Source of the DNA: Crocosphaera chwakensis CCY0110
GTDB lineage: Bacteria > Cyanobacteriota > Cyanobacteriia > Cyanobacteriales > Microcystaceae
Length of the DNA: 64,000 bases
Assembly (NCBI RefSeq): GCF_000169335.1
Contig: NZ_AAXW01000004.1
Span: 1 to 64,000, forward strand
Reading direction: 5' to 3'
Shown: piece by piece, positions 45,278 to 56,066 of the stretch
How positions within the stretch are numbered: the stretch's first letter is position 1
How the letters are laid out: every line of letters starts with the position of its first letter
Translations under genes and position numbers: made by a program
Notes under the pieces: generated by a model
Told to the model about the DNA's origin: nothing
Database searches by the model: none
The model's input: only the letters and a program-made list of their open reading frames with translations

Positions 45278-45419
45278 AATATGAACATTCTTATCCCCTT
45301 GGTTATAAGTCCTATTTCTAAAACTAAACCGATCAAAATAGAGGAGTTTGCATCAGAAAAAATTTAGTGGAATCATCGAGAAGAAAATGAGTTAACTTGA
45401 TGGGTTTCTATTGAAGAAA

Positions 45420-47711
45420 TTAAGCTTCAATAATCACCCTTAAATTACCCCTTTTCCGAACTACCCGACAAGCGGTTGCATTACCCGACCTTTCAAACTC
45501 TAAATCTAACAAAGTTTGACCAATTTTGAGGTTTTCTAAACATAAAAATTGAATTGAATCTGGCAAAGAAGGATGAACAATCTGTAAACAATTATTAGCA
45601 GCATCAGGGATTAAATTAGCCATAATCTGCAAAAATTGGAAAATAGTTCCCGTTGCCCAAGCTTGAGGCGTACAAGCTACCGGATAACGCACCGGACTGC
45701 TATGGGGAAGACGAGTATAACCGCAAAACAGTTCAGGGGGACGGAAATAAGGCTGATGAACCGTCATATCAATAATTCCCTGGGCGACTTCTAGGGACTG
45801 TTCCACACGATTAAGCGATCGCAAACCAACGGCAATTATCCCGTTATCATGAGGCCAAACAGACCCTAAATGATATCCCATCGGGTTATAAGCTGGAGAA
45901 AGACTGCTAAGGGTCCGAATTCCCCAACCACTAAACAAGTCCGGCCCCTGTAACCGTTCGGCCACACTTTGGGCTTTATCTGGTAACAAAATGTCCAAAC
46001 CCAAACAATGACCAGGGTTAGAGGTAATACTATCGATAGGCTTACCGTCATCATTCAACCCCAGGGCGATATATTCCGCTTCTGGTAGCCAAAAATCCTC
46101 GTTAAAGCGAATTTTGAGGTCATGGGCTTCTTTTTCCAACTTGTTAGCCAGATCATGTTCTTTTCTTAGTCTCGCTAACCGACTCAAGGCCATTTTCGCC
46201 CCATACACATACCCCTGCACTTCACAGAGATAGATATTGCCTTCAGCTAAACGGCCTTGACTGTCAACGATACAGTTGGCCGAATCTTTCCACCCTTGAT
46301 TTTGTAAACCCCCTGGGGACTTGCATTGATAGGGAAGATAACCAGTTTCTTTACAGTTGCGATCAATCCAGTCCATCGCCTTTAACGCATTATCCCAGAG
46401 TCCTTTTAACAGTTCATCGTCATGGGTCCAGCTATAGTATTGAGCATACAATAAGATCCATAATGGCGTAGCATCTACCGTCCCGTAATAAGGGGTATGG
46501 GGAACTTCTCCACATCGGGCCATCTCTCCGAAACGAATTTCGTGAAGAATTTTTCCGGGTTGTTCTTCTCGCCATTCGTTGTCAACTTGACCTTGATAAG
46601 AGGCTAAAGTCAATAGGGTATGACGGGCAATTTCTGGGGAAAAGATCAGAGTTTGGGCTGCTGCAATAATCGAATCACGACCAAACAACGTAGAAAACCA
46701 AGGAACCCCGGCGGAGAGAACTTTACCTTCCCCAAAGGTTTGACCCAACAGATAAATGTCTTCTTCGGCCCGTTCAATAATTAAGTTTAACTCTTGGTTA
46801 TCGGTGCGGATTTTGGTTGCGCGATCGCGCCATTTTTGTTCTTCGCTTAATTCGGCCGCTAACGCTTGCTTGAAGTTCGCCGGAGGACTAACAGCAGAAG
46901 CTAATTGACCATCAACAAAGGGCTGTAAACAATAGCCGACGGACTGGGTTTCGTGGGGGTTTAATTGCATCTGCCAAATGGCAGTATACCCTTTAAAATA
47001 GTCTGGTTGACGGTGATCAAAACGGATACGGGATTCCATGAAAATGCCGTCTAACCCTTGATAGGCTAAGGTTAACTCTCCCGTTTCTTCGACAACGCCG
47101 TGAATATCCTGGGAAGCATGATTAAAATCCATCTCGCTTTTTCCCACCAAACGTAGGATGGTTCCGTTGGCGTGGCGAACAGCCCCACGAATCACAAATA
47201 AGTCGAGAAAATCAGCATCAAAACTGATACTAATCTCAAAGTCAACTGCTTCAGTGTTATAGTTCGTTAGGGTTAATTCTTCAAATAACGCCCCTTGTAA
47301 AACAATATTTCGCTCAATTCCTATGGTTTCCGCTTCTATTTTCCCTTCTATGTAGGGATTCGCACATAAAGCAGATAGAGCAAACCCCTGTCTTGCGGTA
47401 CTACTAAGCAAAATGGGGGCCTGTCCTTCGATTTGTAATTCTAAACGACTGAGAAAACGGGTATCTTTGCAAAGGAGTCCTAAACTAAGATGGGCATGAT
47501 CCGCTTCACAACCACTAATATTCCCTAATTGATCCGTAATTAAGAATAAATCATCATCTTTTAGGGTTAAAGTGGGTTGAATTCGTTGGGTGGTCGTACA
47601 AGGCCATTCAGGAATGGGAACTTGTTCGGAGGGGGCAAAGGTTCTACCACCGAGATTAAGGAGTTTAAGGGGTTGTTTGTCTTGAGTATTGTTGATACTT
47701 TGTTCACTCAT
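45420..47711 (-). CDS. amylo-alpha-1,6-glucosidase / glycogen debranching enzyme-like protein
   Basis: The 763-aa protein has an N-terminal beta-sandwich (DDDLFLITDQLGNISGCEAD) of the GDE_N type and a C-terminal (alpha/alpha)6 barrel: AGVPWFSTLFGRDSIIAAAQ, YYGTVDATPLWILLYAQYYS, PYQCKSPGGLQNQGWKDSAN and NPMGYHLGSVWPHDNGIIAV. This is the prokaryotic amylo-alpha-1,6-glucosidase-type family, acting on glycogen or other alpha-glucans such as sucrose-derived oligosaccharides. A GT4 gene precedes it on the same strand by 163 bases, so the two may act together in sugar metabolism. Confidence 0.87.
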   Translation of the reverse strand: MSEQSINNTQDKQPLKLLNLGGRTFAPSEQVPIPEWPCTTTQRIQPTLTLKDDDLFLITDQLGNISGCEADHAHLSLGLLCKDTRFLSRLELQIEGQAPILLSSTARQGFALSALCANPYIEGKIEAETIGIERNIVLQGALFEELTLTNYNTEAVDFEISISFDADFLDLFVIRGAVRHANGTILRLVGKSEMDFNHASQDIHGVVEETGELTLAYQGLDGIFMESRIRFDHRQPDYFKGYTAIWQMQLNPHETQSVGYCLQPFVDGQLASAVSPPANFKQALAAELSEEQKWRDRATKIRTDNQELNLIIERAEEDIYLLGQTFGEGKVLSAGVPWFSTLFGRDSIIAAAQTLIFSPEIARHTLLTLASYQGQVDNEWREEQPGKILHEIRFGEMARCGEVPHTPYYGTVDATPLWILLYAQYYSWTHDDELLKGLWDNALKAMDWIDRNCKETGYLPYQCKSPGGLQNQGWKDSANCIVDSQGRLAEGNIYLCEVQGYVYGAKMALSRLARLRKEHDLANKLEKEAHDLKIRFNEDFWLPEAEYIALGLNDDGKPIDSITSNPGHCLGLDILLPDKAQSVAERLQGPDLFSGWGIRTLSSLSPAYNPMGYHLGSVWPHDNGIIAVGLRSLNRVEQSLEVAQGIIDMTVHQPYFRPPELFCGYTRLPHSSPVRYPVACTPQAWATGTIFQFLQIMANLIPDAANNCLQIVHPSLPDSIQFLCLENLKIGQTLLDLEFERSGNATACRVVRKRGNLRVIIEA

Positions 47712-47874
47712 TTCAAAATCTATGGAAAATCAAGCCCATCTTAGGCAACGATGGGGAGGAGAAGAACATCAACTATAACTAATCTTTGCTTCAACCAATG
47801 TCCTTATCCTGTATACAAAGTTAAGTTTGTTGCGGGTTGAAGTGACACAACGTTAACATAACTTCACTTAACAT

Positions 47875-48978
47875 CTATTTGGCCGATAGTTCATTAATGG
47901 CATTAGACATCATCGAGAAAACATTCTCATTTTTAGAGGATGATTGTTTGAGCAATTTTTCATAAACCTGTTCATATCCATCCACCATTTGTTTAACGGT
48001 AAAGTTCTTGGTGACATGACGGTGACAGTCTTCACGGTTAATCTCAACAATACGACAAACCCCAGCGCTCATTCCTTTGATGTCATCTTCGTCACAAAGA
48101 AAACCAGTTTTACCGTCAACAATGATTTCGGGGGTTGAGCCTCTTTTGCTGGCAATAACAGGGGTTCCGCAAATCATCGATTCAATCATTACTAGGCCAA
48201 AAGGTTCATTCCAACTGATGGGGAATAGGGTTGCTAAAGCCCCGCCTAAGAATTGATTTTTTTCTTTGCTAGTTAATTCTCCAACAAAGATAATCTGTTC
48301 ACCATCAATTAAAGGTTCAATCTTTTCATGAAAGAATTTTTCATTGGAGTGATCGATCTTACCGGCTATTTTTAGGGGAATGCGAGTCCGTTTGGCAATT
48401 TCAATGGCAATATGAGGCCCTTTACATTTGGACATTCGACCTAAAAAGGCTAAGTAAGGTGGGTTTTCTGGTTCAGGGTTAAAGGTATATCGATCAATGT
48501 CAATGGCGTTGTACACAGTGCCAACATAATTTAATTGTTTGATATATCTCTGTTGCGCTTCAGAAATACTAATAAAGTTTTGATCATAATGTTGCTTATA
48601 CAACTTCTTACTCAAGGGAGGGAAATAACCGTGAATAGTATGGACTGTTGGGGTGGTACTTCGATCAGCAAAAGAAAACGCATCTTGACCGACGTGAGAA
48701 TGAATCAGATCAAATTCATCAGCCCTCTCAAAAACCCGAGCTAGTTGCATCTGTGTGTAAATCATACATTCTTCTGAACTGAGATTTGAGTGGCGAAGTG
48801 CGGTTTTTGCTCCAGGTTCAAGGGTGGCTAAGGTTTGAGAATCTGCTGTGGCAAATAAGGTAACTTCATGACCCCGACGAACTAATTCATCAGTTAATAA
48901 ACTAACGACTAATTCAGTACCGCCATAAGCAGGGGGGGGAACGGTCTCAGATAAGGGAGCAATTTGGGCAATTTTCAT
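47875..48978 (-). CDS. family 4 glycosyltransferase
   Basis: A protein of 367 aa from the ATG at 48978, which has AGGAAG upstream; the longer frame starts with a poor TTG. It has a GT-B fold: MKIAQIAPLSETVPPPAYGG then TELVVSLLTDELVRRGHEVT, DLIHSHVGQDAF, and the donor site PISWNEPFGLVMIESMICGT with the two Glu of EX7E. This resembles the group that includes cyanobacterial sucrose- or glucoside-type synthases and unknown glycosyltransferases. It precedes the debranching-type enzyme gene, perhaps as an operon. Confidence 0.87.
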   Translation of the reverse strand: MKIAQIAPLSETVPPPAYGGTELVVSLLTDELVRRGHEVTLFATADSQTLATLEPGAKTALRHSNLSSEECMIYTQMQLARVFERADEFDLIHSHVGQDAFSFADRSTTPTVHTIHGYFPPLSKKLYKQHYDQNFISISEAQQRYIKQLNYVGTVYNAIDIDRYTFNPEPENPPYLAFLGRMSKCKGPHIAIEIAKRTRIPLKIAGKIDHSNEKFFHEKIEPLIDGEQIIFVGELTSKEKNQFLGGALATLFPISWNEPFGLVMIESMICGTPVIASKRGSTPEIIVDGKTGFLCDEDDIKGMSAGVCRIVEINREDCHRHVTKNFTVKQMVDGYEQVYEKLLKQSSSKNENVFSMMSNAINELSAK

Positions 48979-49290
48979 TATCAAACTTCCTATTTATTTT
49001 CAAAATTGAATATCAAAACAAATCCAAGAGGTGTTTTGTAATCTCTCAATGAGAGTTCGTTTCTTGGTAAACTTATCCCTTCCATTCAAACTATCAATGA
49101 TTAAAAGTCTTATTATGAAAGGAAGACCCTTGATAGTCTGTAAATTCTGCATTTATGTCAGGGGTTTTTCTAGAAAAATGATTTAATTATCTCCTTTTCA
49201 TTCATATCTATTTCTTATTTAAACAGGAGATAATATTTATAACTTCTATCGAAAGAAATAAGTTTAAACTTATCAATTTAGTTAGAAAAG
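48979..49290. other. 312-base intergenic region
   Basis: No gene is seen. The region is AT-rich, with a small CTCTCA/TGAGAG hairpin near 49040-49055, and should hold the promoter of the GT4-debranching pair. Confidence 0.5.
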
Positions 49291-49509
49291 TTAGTGATGT
49301 GCCGGGGGCATTTTTTGATGACAGTGACTACAATACCAGTAAACCCCTTCTAAACTAATATGACGTAGTAAATTATAAGAACAACAGGGACAAACTGGTT
49401 GATTTTCTAGATAAAGACTGCTTTCATGTCTATTTTCATATCTATCGCTATCGCTTTCATCAACAGTTTGGTGAGAATGTTCTTTAACTAAATGACTATT
49501 ATTCATCAT
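49291..49509 (-). CDS. small zinc-ribbon protein
   Basis: The 72-aa protein has an acidic, His-rich N-terminus (NNSHLVKEHSHQTVDESDSD) and a C-terminal zinc ribbon: CPCC at about 40-43 and CSHC at about 61-64, with QPVCPCCSYNLLRHISLEGV then YWYCSHCHQKMP between. GAGGGG lies just before the start. Such small ribbons are common in cyanobacteria and may bind DNA or protein, but I know no function for this one. Confidence 0.7.
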   Translation of the reverse strand: MMNNSHLVKEHSHQTVDESDSDRYENRHESSLYLENQPVCPCCSYNLLRHISLEGVYWYCSHCHQKMPPAHH

Positions 49510-50067
49510 TTCCCCTCGGTTTTCTCTTTTTTTAGTACAAATTTTAAAAAGTCATTGAATTATCAAATTCACAAGCTATGCTTCTTATACTCATCACTCC
49601 CGACTGTTCTAACTTTAGACATAGGGAAGAACACTCTAATAATATTTAGACATAAGAGTGAATTGTATAAGTCTAGGCAATTAGATGGAGCCATTCCTTT
49701 AGTCACTATCATTTCTACGTTAACGAAGTATTTATAAAAATTTCTGGGTTTGTTTATAAAAATTAATTTTTGTTTTTATCAAAAAGGTTCAATTGTTAAA
49801 TAACAAGAAATAACGACAATATTAAGCATTATCAGGGAAATATAAGATTGTTAATTTATAACCAAATTAGCTAGTGATTCTCCCGTCACTGGTGTCAACT
49901 TAACAGTTCATCTTTATTTCTTGATTGTCATTGCGAGGGGTGTGAACCACTACTATAGCTTCATTTCTTGTCATTATCCTCCCAAAGCAATCTATAAAAT
50001 CTTTAGTCACGGTTTTACTGCCTCGCCATGACAGTTTCCTTTTAATTATTCTTTATTACTCTATTAG
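49510..50067. other. 558-base intergenic region with no supported gene
   Basis: The first 250 bases have an open frame on the plus strand with no start signal and an unlikely composition. The second part holds the palindromic repeat described at 49926-50033. The region lies after the tex gene and before the zinc-ribbon gene (divergent to it). Confidence 0.5.
49926..50033. repeat. interspersed palindromic element TGTCATTGCGAGG...CCTCGCCATGACA
   Basis: TGTCATTGCGAGG (49926-49938) and CCTCGCCATGACA (50021-50033) are reverse complements with one mismatch. Inner parts (GTCATTATCCTCCC, AAGCAATCT) resemble the GTCATTGCGAGG family of repeats scattered in many bacterial genomes. The element is 108 bases. 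Confidence 0.65.
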
Positions 50068-52221
50068 TTAAACCTCTTTCATCGATAAACTAATCCGTTT
50101 TAATTTCTGATCAATTTCTAAAACTTTCACTTTAACCACTTCTCCCACTTTAACCACCTCTTTAGGATCACTAACAAAATAATTAGCTAATTGAGAAATA
50201 TGAATTAAACCGTCTTGATGAACTCCAATATCAACAAATGCGCCAAAATTAACCACATTGGTAATAACACCTTCTAGTATCATTCCTTCGGTTAAATCAC
50301 TAATTTCTGTTACTCCTTCTTTAAAGGTTGCATACTTAAATTCTTCTCTGGGATCTCGTCCTGGTTTTTCTAATTCTGCGATAACATCTTCTAAGGTGGG
50401 TAAACCGATGGTCTCAGTGACAAAGTCGTTTAAATCTAGAGATTTTAAGCGAGAACCAACTTTATTAATATCAGCTAATGATACGCCTAACTGTTTGATA
50501 ATTGTTTCTACTATTTCATAACTTTCAGGATGGACTGCAGTATTATCTAAAGGGTTTTTGCCTTCTCTAATTCTCAAAAAGCCGGCTGCTTGTTCAAAGG
50601 CTTTCGGTCCTAATTTAGACACTTTTAGTAATTCTTTTCTAGTATTAAATTTTCCATTTTTATCACGATAACTAACAATATTATTTGCGATAGTTGGAGT
50701 GATTCCTGAGACAAAGGTTAACAGTTTTTTTGATGCTGTATTGAGATCAACTCCCACATAGTTAACACAACTTTCTACTGTTTCCTCTAAGTTCTTTTTT
50801 AATAGTTTTTGATCGACATCATGTTGATATTGTCCAACTCCAATCGATTTAGGATCAATTTTTACTAATTCTGCTAAAGGATCTTGTAATCTTCTGCCAA
50901 TACTAATAGCACCTCTAACAGTAATATCTAAGTCTGGAAATTCTTCTCTTGCTAGATCACTTGCTGAATAAATAGATGCTCCTGACTCATTGACAATAAC
51001 TTTGATGGGTTTATTTTCTAATGGTTTAATGACTTCCCCAACAAATTGATCGGTTTCCCTAGAAGCGGTTCCATTTCCTATCGCAATTAATCGAATATTA
51101 TATTTTTTAATTAATTTTTCTAGTATATTTTTTGCTTCTTTTTGTTTACTTTCACCACTATGGGGAAAGATCGCTTGATAGTCTAAAAATTGACCTGTTT
51201 CTGATAAAATAACTACTTTACATCCTGTACGAAACCCTGGATCAATGGCTAAGGTTGGTTGCATTCCTGCTGGAGGAGATAATAGTAATTCTTTCAAATT
51301 AATTTCAAAGGTATTAATGGATTCTATATCAGCCCAATTTTTTCGCTCCGCTCTAACTTCTCTAAGTAATGAAGGTTTAATTAAACGGTTAAATGAATCT
51401 TTAAGCATCGATTCATAAAAGGATTTTATAGGTTTATTTCTAGTTTTAAGTTCTTGGCTCCCCAAATAAGAAAGTACAAAATTTTCATCAAAATCAATCT
51501 CAAGGGAAATTATTTTTTCTGCTTCGCCTCTAAATAAAGCTAAGATATTATGAGGAGCAATTTTAGTTATACTCCCTTGAAAATTTCGATACATTTCATA
51601 TTTTGTACTGCCTTCAGGATAATCTTTTTTAATTTTAGAAATAAACATACTTTCTTGCATTAAATAGTCTCTTAAATAAGCTCTTAAATTCGCTTTTTCG
51701 GCTACTTCTTCAGCTAAAATATCCGATGCACCTTGTAACGCTTCTTCGACGGTATCAACATCTTTTTCTGTTGAGATATACTCTTGTGCTAGTCTTTCTA
51801 AAGATTGGGGTTTAGCATTAGGACGATTAAGAGATTTTATTGACTCTGCTAATTTTTCTAATCCTTTTTCTCTTGCGATAGTAGCTTTTGTTCTTCGTTT
51901 CGGTTTATAGGGTAAATATAAATCTTCTAGTTCAGTTTTCGATAAACAAGATTCTATTTTTTGTTTTAATTTATCGGTTAGTTTATCTTGACTTTTAATA
52001 GATTCTAAAATAGTTTCTTTTCGCTTTTCTAACTCAGTTAAATAAGTATAACGTTCCCCAATATCTCTAATTTGAGTTTCATCTAGTGAGTCTGTTTTTT
52101 CTTTACGATAACGTGCAATAAAAGGAACGGTTGCACCTTCAATTAATAACTCAAGGGTATTCTTAACTTGTTGCTGTCTTAAAGATAATTCACTAGCAAT
52201 AATTTTGTTGTAATCAATCAT
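50068..52221 (-). CDS. tex: Tex family RNA-binding transcription accessory protein
   Basis: The 717-aa protein has the full Tex layout: N-terminal helix bundle (LSLRQQQVKNTLELLIEGAT then VPFIARYRKEKTDSLDETQI), YqgF/RNase H-like domain (TLAIDPGFRTGCKVVILSET), double helix-hairpin-helix (IVSYRDKNGKFNTRKELLKV), and C-terminal S1 domain (GMILEGVITNVVNFGAFVDI then GVHQDGLIHISQLA). Tex is related to eukaryotic Spt6 and affects transcription and RNA handling. A Uma2 gene lies 6 bases upstream in the same direction. Confidence 0.95.
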   Translation of the reverse strand: MIDYNKIIASELSLRQQQVKNTLELLIEGATVPFIARYRKEKTDSLDETQIRDIGERYTYLTELEKRKETILESIKSQDKLTDKLKQKIESCLSKTELEDLYLPYKPKRRTKATIAREKGLEKLAESIKSLNRPNAKPQSLERLAQEYISTEKDVDTVEEALQGASDILAEEVAEKANLRAYLRDYLMQESMFISKIKKDYPEGSTKYEMYRNFQGSITKIAPHNILALFRGEAEKIISLEIDFDENFVLSYLGSQELKTRNKPIKSFYESMLKDSFNRLIKPSLLREVRAERKNWADIESINTFEINLKELLLSPPAGMQPTLAIDPGFRTGCKVVILSETGQFLDYQAIFPHSGESKQKEAKNILEKLIKKYNIRLIAIGNGTASRETDQFVGEVIKPLENKPIKVIVNESGASIYSASDLAREEFPDLDITVRGAISIGRRLQDPLAELVKIDPKSIGVGQYQHDVDQKLLKKNLEETVESCVNYVGVDLNTASKKLLTFVSGITPTIANNIVSYRDKNGKFNTRKELLKVSKLGPKAFEQAAGFLRIREGKNPLDNTAVHPESYEIVETIIKQLGVSLADINKVGSRLKSLDLNDFVTETIGLPTLEDVIAELEKPGRDPREEFKYATFKEGVTEISDLTEGMILEGVITNVVNFGAFVDIGVHQDGLIHISQLANYFVSDPKEVVKVGEVVKVKVLEIDQKLKRISLSMKEV

Positions 52222-52227
52222 AATTAA

Positions 52228-52824
52228 TTATTTAGTCTTCATTTGTAACCAACTAAAGATTTTATTAGCTGTTAAATTTAATTGTATTTTATCTAAACTT
52301 GGTAAAGTTTTCCGTTGTGCTTCATCATTAGATAAATCAACTTTATAAATTTTAGGCGTTTCTTGAGGTTGAAAGACAAAGATTGATTTTTCATCCGAAT
52401 CAATTAACCAACCTAACTGACTACCATGTTCTAAACAGTATAAAATATTATCAATTACTTTAGTAGATTTTTGATTAGGAGAAAGAATTTCTATTGTCCA
52501 GTCAGGAAAAGAATTAAATAGATTAGCAATTTCTCCCTCTGTTGTTACAGGTATTCTGTCCCAATAAAATATACTAATATCAGGAACAATAGAACGATTA
52601 CCAAAATTACAGCGTAACTCAGGTAAAGCATAAGCAATGTTAGACGTTTCAGCAACCTGATTAATCGTTTCACAAAGTTTATATTGAAGCTTACTATGTT
52701 GTCCTTGAGGCATTGGTTTTTGTATTACTTCACCATTAATATATTCCCACGCTGGCGATTCATCAATATCGGGTTTCTTGAGAAAATCTTCAAGACTCAA
52801 GGGTAAAATAGGGGTAGTTGTCAT
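52228..52824 (-). CDS. Uma2 family endonuclease-like protein (DUF820)
   Basis: The 198-aa protein has the Uma2 pattern of a PD-(D/E)XK-type fold: PAWEYINGEVIQKPMPQGQH then SKLQYKLCETINQVAE, ALPELRCNFGNRSIVPDISI, and PDWTIEILSPNQKSTKVIDN. Cyanobacteria hold dozens of these genes and their role is unknown. It overlaps nothing but lies 6 bases before tex, so the two are co-transcribed. Confidence 0.9.
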   Translation of the reverse strand: MTTTPILPLSLEDFLKKPDIDESPAWEYINGEVIQKPMPQGQHSKLQYKLCETINQVAETSNIAYALPELRCNFGNRSIVPDISIFYWDRIPVTTEGEIANLFNSFPDWTIEILSPNQKSTKVIDNILYCLEHGSQLGWLIDSDEKSIFVFQPQETPKIYKVDLSNDEAQRKTLPSLDKIQLNLTANKIFSWLQMKTK

Positions 52825-53026
52825 AAATAATTATCCTATAGTTATTTCAAATGATAAGACTTTCGTTATAATGTAACTACTCATTATATTGTAGTGCGAT
52901 ATTATTTCAATATTTTCTAAAAATTAAGTCACACTATAGATCAATGCTACATCTATTATAAACAAGGTTTTTAACTCTTATTTTAAGTTATTGCCAACAT
53001 AAAGAAAGAATAATAATTAAATTCTA

Positions 53027-53368
53027 ATGGAACCATTATCAAAACAAAATTGTATCCCTTGTACCGGTAACGCAGCAAAAGTTACAGAAGAGGAAATGAA
53101 TGAATTGTTAAAAGAAATTCCCCAATGGCAAGTTAAAGAAGTTTCTGAAGAACTACATTTAGAACGAGCTTATAAATTCCCAGATTTTCAAAAGGCATTA
53201 GCGTTTACCCAACAAGTAGGAGAATCTGCTGAGCAAGCAGGGCATCATCCAGCTATACTAACAGAATGGGGAAAAGTAACAGTGAGTTGGTGGACTCATG
53301 CCATTAACGGACTGCATCGTAACGATTTTATCATGGCTGCCAGAACCGATGATCTTGCTGCTCAATAA
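53027..53368 (+). CDS. pterin-4a-carbinolamine dehydratase
   Basis: The 113-aa protein contains the family motif [20 protein letters not shown] then [18 protein letters not shown], with the His-His and the distal His of the active site. The N-terminal CIPCTGN sequence is typical of the cyanobacterial type. The enzyme dehydrates 4a-hydroxytetrahydropterin; in organisms without phenylalanine hydroxylase it may help molybdopterin or folate metabolism. It is monocistronic. Confidence 0.9.
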   Translation: MEPLSKQNCIPCTGNAAKVTEEEMNELLKEIPQWQVKEVSEELHLERAYKFPDFQKALAFTQQVGESAEQAGHHPAILTEWGKVTVSWWTHAINGLHRNDFIMAARTDDLAAQ

Positions 53369-53441
53369 CTAATAATCTCTATTGATAATAAAGAGAATTG
53401 CTATTAGCTGAATGATGAATTTTGCTAGGATTTATTGTCCG

Positions 53442-54326
53442 CTAAAGAGTCCCTTTAAAGATGCCTTGAGGACGAATCAAAAGAATTAAAATCATGATGA
53501 ATAAAGCTACTCCTAATTTATAATCAGGCCCCAACCAAGGTACGCTTAACTCTTGAGCAACTCCAATCACTAAACCGCCAGCGATCGCACCGTAAGGGTT
53601 GCCAATACCCCCTAAAATCACAGAAGCAAACATAGGCAAAATTAAAAACCATCCCATATTGGGTCGTACGGTGCTGGTAATTAACCCCAACATTACACCA
53701 CCCAAGGTGGTTAAAATAGCTGTAATTACCCAAGTCCAGAGTACAACTTTTTCGACGTTAATGCCTGAAACCCTAGCTAAATCAATATTATCAGCTACGG
53801 CTCGCATGGCCTTACCAATTTTTGTGTTTTGTAACACTAAATGTAAAACAGCGATCGCTACAATTGATAAGATGATTGCCCAAATTCTATCGGTGGCTAA
53901 TTGTAACCCCAAAAATTTTTGAGCTTGAACCAAGGGAATATCATACCGTTGATTTTTCGCTCCCCAAATCATTAAAATGCCGTTACGCAAAAACAAGGCT
54001 AAGCCAATAGAGATGATAATGAGAGTGGTTGACGTTGCCCTGCGATCGCGCATAGGTTTCCACAATAAAAATTCTGAAATTAACATAGCGACTATGGTTC
54101 CTGTAGCACCAACAATCACCGATAATCCTAAATTTAACCCTTGGGTATTCACTAACCAGGTTAAATAAGCTCCCAAGGTCATAAAATCTCCGTGGGCGAA
54201 GTTAGAAAGCCGTAAAATACCATAGGTTAGGGTTAACCCTACTGCAGCTAGAGCAATGACACTGCCAATGGCTAAGCCATCAAATAAATTTTGTGCTGTC
54301 CTTAAAATCAGTTCTGATGTTTCCAT
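53442..54326 (-). CDS. branched-chain/neutral amino acid ABC transporter permease, LivH type
   Basis: The 294-aa protein has eight membrane segments with the LivH pattern: GLAIGSVIALAAVGLTLTYG then ILRLSNFAHGDFMTLGAYLT, MRAVADNIDLARVSGINVEK (the EAA-like loop contacting the ATPase), and GIGNPYGAIAGGLVIGVAQE. It is one of two permeases of the cyanobacterial N-I neutral amino acid system or a similar one. No other subunit is adjacent, which is usual since nat genes are dispersed in cyanobacteria. Confidence 0.92.
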   Translation of the reverse strand: METSELILRTAQNLFDGLAIGSVIALAAVGLTLTYGILRLSNFAHGDFMTLGAYLTWLVNTQGLNLGLSVIVGATGTIVAMLISEFLLWKPMRDRRATSTTLIIISIGLALFLRNGILMIWGAKNQRYDIPLVQAQKFLGLQLATDRIWAIILSIVAIAVLHLVLQNTKIGKAMRAVADNIDLARVSGINVEKVVLWTWVITAILTTLGGVMLGLITSTVRPNMGWFLILPMFASVILGGIGNPYGAIAGGLVIGVAQELSVPWLGPDYKLGVALFIMILILLIRPQGIFKGTL

Positions 54327-54507
54327 TCCCCTATATAAAACTTACTCACATCTACTCATCGAGCCTTAGACTTGATTTTATCTTGATGTCGCCATTCATC
54401 CTCAACTTTTTAAGAAGATAGGGATGAATAAAGCTAACCAAAAAACTGGACATACTAACTCTAGTCACTCAGTATGCCCAGGAAACTGTACTTAAGCCTA
54501 ACTAATA

Positions 54508-55827
54508 TTAGTTAACGATGGAATGTTCTGGTTCATCAACCACATTAACACGGCGAATGTTAGCCCCTAATTTGCGTAATTTACCTTCTAAATTATCGTA
54601 ACCCCGATCAAGATGATGTAACCCTTGTACAATGGTGGTTCCTTGGGCTGCTAAACCTGCTAACACTAAGGCAGCAGAAGCCCGTAAGTCAGTAGCCATT
54701 ACCGGCGCACCAGAGAGGAAAGGCACACCTTTGACTAAGGCAATATTCCCCTTGACTCGGATATCGGCTCCCATGCGTTGCAACTCAGCTACGTGACGCA
54801 GACGATTTTCAAATACGGTTTCAGTGACCATACTGCTACCTTCACTTAAGGTTAACAGAGCCATAAACTGTGCCTGCATATCGGTAGGAAACCCAGGAAA
54901 AGGTAGGGTTTTGATATCTGTTGCTCTTAGAGGCGCAGGAACCAGTCTTAAACGATCTGGCCCTTCAATAACAACTTGGGGACCCATTTCCCGTAACTTA
55001 GCAATGACAGAGGCTAAATGTTCAGGAAAAACAGGGTTAAGGGTGATTTCTGAATGGGTGATGGCTCCCGCAATTAATAGGGTTCCTGCTTCGATGCGAT
55101 CGGGAATCACACAATAGTCTGTACTGTGGAGACGTTCAACCCCAGAAACAACAATTGTATTAGTTCCTGCCCCCTTAATTCTGGCTCCCATCGAGCGACA
55201 GAAGTTAGCTAAGTCAATGATTTCAGGTTCTTGAGCAGCGTTTTCGATGATGGTTTCTCCTTCTGCTAAGGTGGCCGCCATCATAATGGTTTCTGTTGCC
55301 CCGACACTCGGATAATCTAAATAAATTTTAGCTCCTTGAAGACGTTTGCGATTGCCTCTGACACAAGCATGAACCACACCATGTTCAATGCGAACGTCAG
55401 CCCCCATCGCTTGTAATCCCCGTACATGAAGGTCTACGGGTCTAGCACCAATGGCACAACCACCCGGTAAAGGCACGCGAGTCATTCCTAAACGGGCGAG
55501 TAATGGACCAATGACAAAGAAACTAGCACGAAGTTGAGATACTAATTCATACGGCGCTTGATCTTGTCCAATGTCTTGGGCGTTAATGTCAATTACATCA
55601 CCATTTCTGTTGAGCTTGACCCCAATGGCTGCTAAAATTTGGGTCATGCGCTCAATATCCGCTAACAAAGGCAAGTTTCTTAAACGACAGTCTTCTGAGC
55701 AAAGGATCGCTCCTGCCATCAACACTAAAGCAGAGTTCTTGGCTCCACTAATATGAACTTCACCCTTGAGAGGGGTCTGACCTTTAATTTCTAATACAGA
55801 TTGTTGTTCTTCTAAAGGAGTTGTCAT
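54508..55827 (-). CDS. murA: UDP-N-acetylglucosamine 1-carboxyvinyltransferase
   Basis: The 439-aa MurA catalyses the first committed step of peptidoglycan synthesis, adding enolpyruvate from PEP to UDP-GlcNAc. [20 protein letters not shown] carries the Lys-Asn pair for substrate binding and [20 protein letters not shown] the catalytic Cys loop (fosfomycin target). [20 protein letters not shown] and [20 protein letters not shown] are the C-terminal domain motifs. It is full length and monocistronic. Confidence 0.97.
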   Translation of the reverse strand: MTTPLEEQQSVLEIKGQTPLKGEVHISGAKNSALVLMAGAILCSEDCRLRNLPLLADIERMTQILAAIGVKLNRNGDVIDINAQDIGQDQAPYELVSQLRASFFVIGPLLARLGMTRVPLPGGCAIGARPVDLHVRGLQAMGADVRIEHGVVHACVRGNRKRLQGAKIYLDYPSVGATETIMMAATLAEGETIIENAAQEPEIIDLANFCRSMGARIKGAGTNTIVVSGVERLHSTDYCVIPDRIEAGTLLIAGAITHSEITLNPVFPEHLASVIAKLREMGPQVVIEGPDRLRLVPAPLRATDIKTLPFPGFPTDMQAQFMALLTLSEGSSMVTETVFENRLRHVAELQRMGADIRVKGNIALVKGVPFLSGAPVMATDLRASAALVLAGLAAQGTTIVQGLHHLDRGYDNLEGKLRKLGANIRRVNVVDEPEHSIVN

Positions 55828-56066
55828 AGATCAATATATAAGATTGTTTTATGATTAGATTACTCAAAACTATGAATTTTTTATAGTTTTGGCTTAAATT
55901 CGCTTTCAATGTAACCTGAATGATTAAAAAAGTCTAGTTAAAGTTCCGCTTAAATTATTTTTATGTTAAAGATTTTAGACTTTTTTAAAGGCTTTTTAAC
56001 TGAAATCCTCTTAGGATTTGACTGACAGTTTAAGTGATGATATTATGATAAATTGGGAATTAAAAT

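Noticed and set aside
49492..49737. An 81-codon plus-strand frame opposite the zinc-ribbon gene start
   Set aside because: Overlaps the better-supported minus-strand gene start, with no ribosome binding site or family resemblance.
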